This document shows, piece after piece, positions 23,087 through 30,068 of a DNA stretch of 64,000 nucleotides (positions are counted from its first letter, which is position 1; the number at the start of each line of letters is the position of its first letter). The stretch spans positions 434,001 through 498,000 of the forward strand of contig CP004348.1 of the NCBI GenBank assembly GCA_000342265.1, in the 5' to 3' direction. A program made the position numbers and the translations under genes. The notes under the pieces are model-generated. The model saw only the letters and a list, made by a program, of their open reading frames with translations, made no database searches and was not told the DNA's origin. This DNA is from a beta proteobacterium CB (GTDB taxonomy: Bacteria; Pseudomonadota; Gammaproteobacteria; Burkholderiales; Burkholderiaceae).

Positions 23087-23107
23087 AGTGCCCTTAGAAT
23101 GGGCGCT
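23087..23107 (+). terminator. Hairpin between malonyl-CoA decarboxylase and Bug genes
   Basis: AGTGCCC and GGGCGCT pair over seven positions (one G-U) around TTAGAAT. The downstream stretch GTATTTAT is only weakly T-rich, so this could be a leaky terminator or an mRNA-stabilising hairpin that lets the binding protein be expressed separately. Confidence 0.35.
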
Positions 23108-23124
23108 GTATTTATAAAACGAAG

Positions 23125-23140
23125 TCAATCATTAGATTGA
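23125..23140. promoter_or_regulatory. Dyad TCAATC-ATTA-GATTGA before the Bug gene
   Basis: A perfect six-base inverted repeat with a four-base spacer, ending five bases before the AAGGAG ribosome binding site of the Bug gene. It could be a protein-binding site or an mRNA hairpin affecting initiation. It shares AGTCAAT with the dyad before the decarboxylase gene. Confidence 0.4.
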
Positions 23141-23157
23141 TAAAAAAGGAGACAAAG

Positions 23158-24156
23158 ATGTTTAAGCAAAAAAACAGAGCATCGCTTTTTTCTGTCAGCA
23201 CCTTAAAGAAATCACTATTTCTTCTTTGTGCGGCACCGCTGGCTGTGATGGCACAAGAATGGCCGGTAAAAACAATTACCTTTCTAAATCCATTTCCTGC
23301 TGGCGGCGGTACAGATGCCTTCGCTAGGTCACTAGCTGCTCAACTAACAGAGCAGATGGGCAAGCAAGTCATTATCGATAACCGTGGTGGAGCAGGCGGT
23401 ACTGTCGGTGCTTCAGTTGCGGCGAAGGCAGCTCCTGATGGGTATACCTGGTTTATCGGCGCAACACATCATACGATTGCGCCCTCAATGTACAAAAATT
23501 TAGATTACGACATTGAGAAAAGTTTTATTCCAGTTGCAATGATTGCCAACGTTCCACAGGTTTTGGTAGTTAATCCACAGCGCGTGAGTGCACGCAATGC
23601 TAAAGAGTTCATCGAGCTCATGAAGAAAAACCCTGGCAAATATAACTTTGCGAGCGCGGGTAGCGGCACCGTCCATCACTTGGCTGGCGAACTATTTAAG
23701 ATTCAAACAGGCACCTTTATTACCCACATTCCTTACCGTGGTGCTGGCCCAGCAATGAATGATTTGTTGGCAGGTCAAATTGATTTGGAGTTTGATGGGC
23801 TTGCCACATCTGCACCACAAATTAACGCCGGTAAATTAGTGGCCATCGCTGTAGCTTCAAGCAAACGTTCAACTGCGATTCCAAATGTGCCGACTTTTAA
23901 GGAAGCTGGTTTGCCAGACTACGAAGTATCTACTTGGTACTCCATGTTTGCTCCAGTTGGCACTCCAAAGCCAATCGTTGACAAGATGATTGCTGAGGTG
24001 CAGAAAGCTATGAACACCCCTAAATTGAAGGCTATTTGGGAGAAGAATGGCTCTGAAACGCCGAATCTTTATGGTGAGGCTTTTGGTAAGCAGGTTCGTG
24101 CTGACGTAGCCCGTTGGTCTGCGGTGGTTAAGAAATCTGGCGCTTCGCTAGATTAA
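23158..24156 (+). CDS. Bug/TctC-type periplasmic solute-binding protein
   Basis: 332 aa. A signal peptide is visible (Lys-rich start, then SLFLLCAAPLAVMAQE), followed by the Bug family pattern: EWPVKTITFLNPFPAGGGTD, VIIDNRGGAGGTVGASVAAK and PYRGAGPAMNDLLAGQIDL. Such proteins bind organic acids for tripartite tricarboxylate transporters. ATG at 23158 is chosen over an in-frame start seven codons earlier because of the strong AAGGAG at 23146-23151. No TctA or TctB membrane gene lies nearby. Location between malonyl-CoA decarboxylase and synthetase suggests malonate as ligand, which is inference. Confidence 0.92.
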   Translation: MFKQKNRASLFSVSTLKKSLFLLCAAPLAVMAQEWPVKTITFLNPFPAGGGTDAFARSLAAQLTEQMGKQVIIDNRGGAGGTVGASVAAKAAPDGYTWFIGATHHTIAPSMYKNLDYDIEKSFIPVAMIANVPQVLVVNPQRVSARNAKEFIELMKKNPGKYNFASAGSGTVHHLAGELFKIQTGTFITHIPYRGAGPAMNDLLAGQIDLEFDGLATSAPQINAGKLVAIAVASSKRSTAIPNVPTFKEAGLPDYEVSTWYSMFAPVGTPKPIVDKMIAEVQKAMNTPKLKAIWEKNGSETPNLYGEAFGKQVRADVARWSAVVKKSGASLD

Positions 24157-24194
24157 TTGGTAATCGTTTTATTTGATTGGTTTTTGGGGCTCTA

Positions 24195-25718
24195 ATGAAT
24201 TTATATTCGCTCTTGGAAAAAGGATTTCCAAAAGATAAACAAGCATGCGCATTAGAAACACATGATGGTCTGTACTACTCATGGAGTGATCTAGAGCGTG
24301 CCAGCGCCAAGATGGCGAATTTTCTAAAGAGCCTCAAATTACCGGCGGGATCAAGGGTAGCGGTACAGGTTGAGAAATCTCCCGAAGCCCTTTTTCTCTA
24401 TTTGGCAACGGTAAGAGCGGGCTATGTATATCTGCCCCTTAACACCGCTTACCAAGCTGCAGAAATTCAGTACTTTGTAGAAAATGCAGAACCTGCTGTT
24501 GTAGTGTGCAGTAGTAAAAACTTCTCTTGGGTATCTAAAGTTGCCTTTAAGGCTGGCACTAAACATGTGTTCACCTTGGATGAAGATCGCAAGGGTACTT
24601 TATTGGATCGCTCTGCAAATCAAAGCGACAAGTTCAAAACCGTTGCAGTCAAGGATGACGATTTAGCGGCAATCTTGTATACGTCCGGTACAACTGGTCG
24701 TAGCAAGGGCGCAATGTTGACCCATAAAAATTTGGGCAGCAATGCGCAAGTGCTTCAGAAGTTCTGGGGTTGGAAAAAAGGTGATGTTTTATTACATGCC
24801 TTGCCAATCTTCCATGTCCATGGTTTATTTGTAGCTGCTCATGGCGCCTTAATTAACGGCAGCAAAATGATTTGGTTGCCACGCCTTGATACTGCGCAAT
24901 TGATTCACCATATGCCAAATTCTACGGTCATGATGGGTGTGCCCACGTTCTACGTTCGCCTACTTGCGGATAAAGGTTTCAATAAAAACGTCGCTCGCAA
25001 TATGCGTTTATTTGTTTCTGGTTCTGCGCCATTGTTAACCGAAACATTCAATGCCTTTAAGGAGTTGATTGGCCAGCCTATTCTTGAGCGCTACGGTATG
25101 AGCGAAACCGTCATGTTGGTTTCTAATCCCTATAAAGGTAATCGCGTAGGCGGATCAGTTGGCTTGCCTTTGCCAGGCGTGAAGGTTCGCGTAGTCAATG
25201 AAGATAACAAGCCATGCAAGGTTGATGAGATTGGCAGTATTCAGGTTAAAGGCCCGAATATATTTAAGGGCTACTGGCGCATGCCGGAGAAAACCGCCGA
25301 GGAATTTACTAAAGACGGTTGGTTTAAGACTGGTGACGTTGGTCGTTGGGGTGGTGATGCAAATGGTGGTAAAGCGCCTAAGGATTACCTCTGCATTGTT
25401 GGTCGCAGCAAGGATTTAATTATTTCTGGTGGCTACAACGTCTATCCAAAAGAAATCGAAAGTTTTATTGATGACATGGAAGGCGTAGATGAAAGCGCTG
25501 TGATTGGTATTCCACATCCTGATTTTGGTGAAGCTGTGATGGCGGTAGTTGTGCCGAAGGCGGGAGTCAAATTGGATGCGCAGGCCATGATTGCCACACT
25601 AAAAACCCAGATTGCGAATTTCAAGATTCCTAAGCGTTTGGAGATTGTGTCTGACTTACCTCGCAATGCAATGGGTAAAGTTCAGAAGAATATTCTGCGC
25701 CAGCAATACACCAACTAA
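24195..25718 (+). CDS. matB: Malonyl-CoA synthetase (acyl-CoA synthetase family)
   Basis: 507 aa ANL-superfamily enzyme. The AMP-binding signature is ILYTSGTTGRSKGAMLTHKN, followed by ERYGMSETVM, FKTGDVG and IISGGYNVYPKEIE, and the C-terminal Lys in RNAMGKVQKN. Overall layout and the neighbouring malonyl-CoA decarboxylase point to MatB, which makes malonyl-CoA from malonate, ATP and CoA. A related acyl-CoA ligase cannot be excluded by motifs alone. ATG at 24195 begins the family N-terminus; an in-frame start six codons upstream is less likely. Confidence 0.87.
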   Translation: MNLYSLLEKGFPKDKQACALETHDGLYYSWSDLERASAKMANFLKSLKLPAGSRVAVQVEKSPEALFLYLATVRAGYVYLPLNTAYQAAEIQYFVENAEPAVVVCSSKNFSWVSKVAFKAGTKHVFTLDEDRKGTLLDRSANQSDKFKTVAVKDDDLAAILYTSGTTGRSKGAMLTHKNLGSNAQVLQKFWGWKKGDVLLHALPIFHVHGLFVAAHGALINGSKMIWLPRLDTAQLIHHMPNSTVMMGVPTFYVRLLADKGFNKNVARNMRLFVSGSAPLLTETFNAFKELIGQPILERYGMSETVMLVSNPYKGNRVGGSVGLPLPGVKVRVVNEDNKPCKVDEIGSIQVKGPNIFKGYWRMPEKTAEEFTKDGWFKTGDVGRWGGDANGGKAPKDYLCIVGRSKDLIISGGYNVYPKEIESFIDDMEGVDESAVIGIPHPDFGEAVMAVVVPKAGVKLDAQAMIATLKTQIANFKIPKRLEIVSDLPRNAMGKVQKNILRQQYTN

Positions 25719-25736
25719 GACCAGTCAGGCGGGCTC

Positions 25737-26555
25737 TTAAAAACCAAATGCCTTGCGGCTTTCATTAAACATGAAGGCTGCAAGCATAAACAACATCACA
25801 CCAAAAATGCGTTTGAGTTGAGTCACATTAAGTTTCCTAGCCATTTTTGCGCCGAGTGGGGCGGTGAATATGCTAACTGCCACAATGCAAAGCACTGCAG
25901 GCACATAAACAAATCCTAAAGATCCTGCTGGAAGATTGGGATTGCCCCAACTGCCATACATATAGCCGATCGTTGCTGCAGCAGCAATCGGAAATCCTAA
26001 GCCGGAAGAGCTTGCCATTGCAGTATGCGGTTTTACATTGCACCAAAGCATAAATGGCACCGTAATAAAGGCTCCACCTGCACCAACTAGGCTTGCAATC
26101 ACGCCTGTAAATGCTCCGAATGAAAAAAGACCAATAGAGCCCGGCAGCTCTCGCCCGGCTGTAGGCTTTTTATTAATGATCATTTGGATCGAGGTGTGCA
26201 CAATAAAAATGGCAAAGAATAGAGATAGCCAAGAGGTGTCAATGGCTTCAAAGATTTCACTGCCACCAACAAGGCTGCCAATAATTAGCCCGGGGCTGAG
26301 TGCAGCCACTAGCTTCCAGTCGATGGAATTGTGTTTGTGGTGCGCCCAAATAGCCGAGGTGGTTGTAAAAAGAATAGTTGCCATCCCAGTGGCAATAGCC
26401 ATATGCACGATGACATTTTGACCGAATCCTAAATGATTGAAGACCACGATCATGAAGGGAACCAAAATCATCCCACCACCAATACCAAGCAGTCCAGCAA
26501 GAAAGCCGGATATGCTCCCGCACAACATCAACATGAGAATATCGGCTATTGACAT
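25737..26555 (-). CDS. TauE/SafE family membrane permease
   Basis: 272 aa, about eight hydrophobic helices, with the repeated DUF81 motif: GFLAGLLGIGGGMILVPFM near the N-terminus and GVIASLVGAGGAFITVPFML in the second half. The family includes exporters of sulfite, sulfoacetate and other organosulfonates, but members have varied substrates and none can be assigned here. It lies just downstream of 6S RNA where many proteobacteria carry the fau (ygfA) gene. Confidence 0.9.
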   Translation of the reverse strand: MSIADILMLMLCGSISGFLAGLLGIGGGMILVPFMIVVFNHLGFGQNVIVHMAIATGMATILFTTTSAIWAHHKHNSIDWKLVAALSPGLIIGSLVGGSEIFEAIDTSWLSLFFAIFIVHTSIQMIINKKPTAGRELPGSIGLFSFGAFTGVIASLVGAGGAFITVPFMLWCNVKPHTAMASSSGLGFPIAAAATIGYMYGSWGNPNLPAGSLGFVYVPAVLCIVAVSIFTAPLGAKMARKLNVTQLKRIFGVMLFMLAAFMFNESRKAFGF

Positions 26556-26560
26556 GAATT

Positions 26561-26770
26561 CCCCGCCTTAGCCGCTAGGCCGTCATCCTGAACCCTAAGG
26601 TTCAAGGTGGAACGGCTACTCTGTTTCGGGTGCATTAAGAACTCCAGGGAGTGAACAGCGCGAAGCTGCCACTGTGAAGATTCGAAACGCTCACGCCCAC
26701 AGTGTAAAGATCGTTCCTGATGCTTGCGCATCGGTTCAAGGAACTATTGGCCTTGGCGAACCAGGCAGGG
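26561..26770 (-). ncRNA. ssrS: 6S RNA
   Basis: The minus strand downstream of zapA contains the conserved 3' arm of 6S RNA: CACCTTGAACC, then AGGGTTCA, ACGGCCT and GCGGC, closely following the E. coli pattern from memory. The 3' end (GGCCTAGCGGCTAAGGCGGGG) can pair with CCCTGCCTGGTTCGCCAAGGCC, which lies inside the last codons of zapA, so the closing stem implies that the RNA overlaps the zapA 3' end by about 35 bases. The RNA binds the housekeeping RNA polymerase and imitates an open promoter. Ends are estimated from the stem and may be off by ten bases or so; about 210 bases is somewhat longer than in E. coli. Confidence 0.82.
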
Positions 26771-27101
26771 AAAGGGTTTGCATCAGAGCATCTACTTGAT
26801 CTTCCAGAGAGTGAATTTCTTTCTGGAGGCGAGCAATTTCTTCTGGGTCAGAGTTTGACGCAGTGCTTTGCACAGATGCTTGAGGTGTAGTTTGCAATTT
26901 GATGAGATCACCTGCGATCTTGAGTGCAGCCATCATGCTGGCGCGTTCAATACTGCGGTTACCACCATTGATTGCTAATTGAATTTGCTCATCTACTAAG
27001 GCGCAGGCCGCACGAAGTAAGGGCTCATGTTCAGCACTCGTAGCTAAGGTAATTTTTTGACCGGCGAGGGTTACTTCAATGCGTTGTTGGCTCATTGTCA
27101 T
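26736..27101 (-). CDS. zapA: Cell division protein ZapA
   Basis: 121 aa. The N-terminal part RIEVTLAGQKITLATSAEHE and RAACALVDEQI matches ZapA, which bundles FtsZ filaments at midcell; the C-terminal half is a coiled coil (RLQKEIHSLEDQVDALMQTL). It overlaps the upstream zapB-like gene by 26 bases and is followed directly by 6S RNA, the classic zapA-ssrS arrangement. Two ATGs two codons apart could start it (27101 or 27095). Confidence 0.93.
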   Translation of the reverse strand: MTMSQQRIEVTLAGQKITLATSAEHEPLLRAACALVDEQIQLAINGGNRSIERASMMAALKIAGDLIKLQTTPQASVQSTASNSDPEEIARLQKEIHSLEDQVDALMQTLSLPGSPRPIVP

Positions 27102-27360
27102 CCTCTGGGTTGGGTGGTGTCACGGGCTCGCCAAGTAGGTTCATTTGGCGCCCATCAGTCTGTTCTGGTAAGCGACTCAAAATGTGCTGAATTCGCTTTT
27201 GTGCATCTTCAATCTTGGTCTCAAGCTGACTACGATCTTGGTGCAACGCTTTGACAGCGTCTGAAATCAGTTGAATTTTGTGGGATAGCCTCTGCAATGA
27301 TTCGGCTATCGGATCAGATTCAGTTGAGTCACTTTGGACATGAGGGGTGTACTCGGTCAT
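27076..27360 (-). CDS. Small coiled-coil protein, ZapB-like
   Basis: 94 aa with a predicted coiled coil over about residues 15-65 (SLQRLSHKIQLISDAVKALH, then SQLETKIEDAQKRI) and a Pro/Asp-rich tail. Short coiled-coil proteins encoded directly before zapA are a recurring feature in betaproteobacteria and are often annotated as cell division ZapB-like (TIGR02449 type). The 26-base overlap with zapA supports translational coupling and a linked divisome role. True orthology with ZapB is not established. Confidence 0.75.
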   Translation of the reverse strand: MTEYTPHVQSDSTESDPIAESLQRLSHKIQLISDAVKALHQDRSQLETKIEDAQKRIQHILSRLPEQTDGRQMNLLGEPVTPPNPEDDNEPTTH

Positions 27361-27414
27361 ATGGGCATTGTAGCCTTAGCAAAACGCTTTGTGAAACACT
27401 CTATTTATGGGGTG

Positions 27415-28176
27415 CTAGCGGGGCAGCGCCACCCAATCGCTCCCCAGTTTCTCCAAACGAATGCGCCCATCAAATAGTTCAATCAGGGCTTGGTGCGTAC
27501 TGGTATCTCTGCATGATCCTTGAAAGTGCAGTTTGCCCTTATTGAGCATGACAAGATGGTCTGCTCTTAGAGCTAGGTGGATTTCATGTAGCACGGTGAC
27601 TAGGGTCTTTCCCTCGGAAAGCAAGCCCTGTTGCCACTTCAGAAAATCCGCCTGGTGAGGAGGATCTAAATTTGCCAGCGGCTCGTCCATGAGTAGGATT
27701 TCAGAATCTACCGCCAAAATTCTAGCCAATAAAACTCGCTGACGTTCTCCGCCCGAAAGTTGTTGCAATTGACGTGTGCGCAAGTGCCATGCATCAGTTT
27801 GCTTTAATGTCGCTTCAACTCTCGAGTGGTCTGATAGCGAGGGTAGGTGTAGCCACCCTTGGTGAGGTAATCGTCCCAGCATAACGGTGTCATAAACACT
27901 CAATCCATTGGTCAGATCATTTAATCCCATCGAGCCTTGGTCCAGCCAAGCAATTTTCCTGGCCAACTCTTTGCGAGACAGTTTGCTTGTCTCAACCCCA
28001 CCAATGGTGATGGACCCAGTAAACTTGAGCAAGCCAACCATGGATTGCAAGAGGGAGGACTTGCCAGCCCCGTTAGGCCCAACAATGCTTGTCCACTGAC
28101 CTTCGGGAATATCGATATCTAAATCACTGAGGATAGGAGATGTACCTCGATAGATAGTTAGCTGCCGAGTTTTCAT
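27415..28176 (-). CDS. btuD: Cobalamin ABC transporter ATP-binding protein
   Basis: 253 aa ABC ATPase of the FecE/BtuD class: Walker A VGPNGAGKSSLLQ, signature QLSGGERQRVLLARI, Walker B EILLMDEPLANLD, and the switch His in VTVLHEIHLAL. Its start overlaps the permease stop (ATGA). Because it is the last gene of a riboswitch-led operon with a B12 receptor, binding protein and permease, B12 rather than siderophore uptake is the likely role. Confidence 0.92.
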   Translation of the reverse strand: MKTRQLTIYRGTSPILSDLDIDIPEGQWTSIVGPNGAGKSSLLQSMVGLLKFTGSITIGGVETSKLSRKELARKIAWLDQGSMGLNDLTNGLSVYDTVMLGRLPHQGWLHLPSLSDHSRVEATLKQTDAWHLRTRQLQQLSGGERQRVLLARILAVDSEILLMDEPLANLDPPHQADFLKWQQGLLSEGKTLVTVLHEIHLALRADHLVMLNKGKLHFQGSCRDTSTHQALIELFDGRIRLEKLGSDWVALPR

Positions 28177-29150
28177 GAATGCCCACCCATGGGAGATTTT
28201 CTGAGCAGGATCAAGAGATAGATGCCCCCGAGCACTGCCGTCACAATACCAACCGGTATTTCAATTGGGGCAAAGAGAGTGCGAGCAATGAGATCGGAGC
28301 CGAGCAGCAAGATGCCGCCACCTATGCAAGAGAATACAAGTTGAGAGCGCTGGTACCCACCTGAGAATTTTCTAACTAAATGGGGTGCAGCTAAACCTAC
28401 AAAAGCGATTAATCCGGTTTGTGCTACGGCACAACCCGTTGCGAGCGCAAGAATGCCAATGAATAGAAGGCGAAGTTGATCAAGCGGCAAGCCTAAAGTG
28501 CGTGCCGTATTTTCTCCTAGGGATAGTGCGTCAAGCACAGGACTGATTGAGAGCGTAAGCGCTAAACAAATGGCTAGGGTGATACCCATGACATTTACCC
28601 CTGACCAACTCAGTAGGGTCGTGTTGCCGAGCATGAAGGATTGAATACTTTGAAAAAGATCAGGGCGAATAAAGGTAAATAAAGAATTTGCAGCACCAAG
28701 AATCACGCTAATCACCACACCAGATAGCAGGAGACGAAGCGTGTTCTGATACCCGCCCGCTAGGACGAGAGACGCTACTACCCCAATTAGCGCGCCAATA
28801 AATGCACCGCCATTTAGCCCAATGATTTCTAGCCAAGAGTTTCCTAAGTATGCAAAACACAACATGCTAGCAACGCCTAGTAACGCTCCTGATGCGCTGC
28901 CTAATAAATACGGATCGGCTAAAGGATTGCGAAAGAGGCTTTGAGCAATTCCGCCTGCAAGCCCCAATAGGGCTCCAGCAAAAAATGCGCCTAATGAGCG
29001 TGGTAGTCGAATATCAAACACGATTGCTCGATCGAGTCCAAATAAATCCCAATGAATACCAGTGCTGCCAAGAATGGTCCCCAGCAAGATTAGCAAAAGG
29101 CTCAGGGTGATTAGGCCAATAAACTTAACTAGAAAATGATTGCTGTTCAT
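28173..29150 (-). CDS. btuC: Cobalamin ABC transporter permease (FecCD family)
   Basis: 325 aa with roughly ten membrane helices and the FecCD motifs DIRLPRSLGAFFAGALLGLA, GIAQSLFRNPLADPYLLG, LIAFVGLAAPHLVRKFSG and GSDLIARTLFAPIEIPVGIV. It forms the inner-membrane channel for B12. ATG at 29150 is preferred over an in-frame start at 29183, because it overlaps the last base of the btuF stop and begins the hydrophobic N-terminus. The context is btuB-btuF-btuC-btuD. Confidence 0.93.
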   Translation of the reverse strand: MNSNHFLVKFIGLITLSLLLILLGTILGSTGIHWDLFGLDRAIVFDIRLPRSLGAFFAGALLGLAGGIAQSLFRNPLADPYLLGSASGALLGVASMLCFAYLGNSWLEIIGLNGGAFIGALIGVVASLVLAGGYQNTLRLLLSGVVISVILGAANSLFTFIRPDLFQSIQSFMLGNTTLLSWSGVNVMGITLAICLALTLSISPVLDALSLGENTARTLGLPLDQLRLLFIGILALATGCAVAQTGLIAFVGLAAPHLVRKFSGGYQRSQLVFSCIGGGILLLGSDLIARTLFAPIEIPVGIVTAVLGGIYLLILLRKSPMGGHS

Positions 29151-30043
29151 TACCGAGATAATGACATCTTCTCTTGGATGCACTCAGAAATAATCAGCGC
29201 TGCTTCCCCCATGCGAGGTCCTGGACGCACCAAAATATCATTTTGATCAGCTGTAAAGGTGCAGATACGCTTCTTGGCTAGCGCTGGAATCGATTTCCAT
29301 CCTGGACGATTCTGGATATCTCGTACTGTAGATTCGGTTAGCAGAATGACTTCCGGCTTTGATTGGACAACAAACTCTGGATTAATCTTGGGAAAAGGCC
29401 CTAAAGAGTCGGGAATGATATTGACTAAGCCTAAGCGCGTCAGAATTTCTCCAATGAATGAATTTTTTCCTGCTGCAAAAGGCGCTGGATTTACTTCAAA
29501 GTACACGCTAATTTTTTTTTCTGGTGATGGGAGTTGCTTGCTAGCACGCATGATCTCTTGTTGAATCTGATTCCAGACTCGAGTGCTCTCAGAGCTGCCT
29601 AAAACAACATCAAGCTTCTGAAGAGCGCGCTCCTCATCTCTCATTGATTTAATGTCAAGGGCAAAAGTACTGATGCCCAATCCATTTAATCGTGCAATCA
29701 CAGGAGAGGCGTTCTCAAGCAAAACAACATCCGGCTTGAGCTGAACAATACGCTCAATATTGATATCTCCCATACCACCCAGTTTAGGTAAGTTTTGAAT
29801 GGATTTCGGCCAATTGGAAAAGGAATCAATGCCTACCAAGGTGGAGCACTTGCCAAGAGCGCAAACAGATTCCGTGAGTGATGGCAGGAGACTGATTACA
29901 CGCTGAGGTGGTTTGTTGAATGTAACAATAATCCCTCTATCATCGATAGCTGAAATGGGGGTGGCAAGAATCGCCAGGGAGAAGCCCAGTAAAAACAAAG
30001 CAACCCCGATCGCTAAATAGCGGGAGCGATTCGAAGGTTGCAT
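29150..30043 (-). CDS. btuF: Cobalamin-binding periplasmic protein
   Basis: 297 aa. ATG at 30043 gives a good signal sequence (short basic start, then YLAIGVALFLLGFSLAILA). The mature part has the helical-backbone metal/cofactor receptor pattern: PPQRVISLLPSLTESVCALG, VGIDSFSNWP, LGGMGDINIERIVQLKPDVV and LTESTVRDIQNRPGWKSIPA. Class III binding protein delivering B12 to BtuCD. A longer version starting at 30202 would overlap btuB and is rejected. Confidence 0.92.
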   Translation of the reverse strand: MQPSNRSRYLAIGVALFLLGFSLAILATPISAIDDRGIIVTFNKPPQRVISLLPSLTESVCALGKCSTLVGIDSFSNWPKSIQNLPKLGGMGDINIERIVQLKPDVVLLENASPVIARLNGLGISTFALDIKSMRDEERALQKLDVVLGSSESTRVWNQIQQEIMRASKQLPSPEKKISVYFEVNPAPFAAGKNSFIGEILTRLGLVNIIPDSLGPFPKINPEFVVQSKPEVILLTESTVRDIQNRPGWKSIPALAKKRICTFTADQNDILVRPGPRMGEAALIISECIQEKMSLSR

Positions 30044-30068
30044 GTCGTTAAATTCTTTCTTTGAGAGT

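Noticed and set aside
26546..26731. 61-codon frame over the region between TauE and zapA
   Set aside because: The region is explained by 6S RNA; the frame has no ribosome binding site and crosses the RNA structure.
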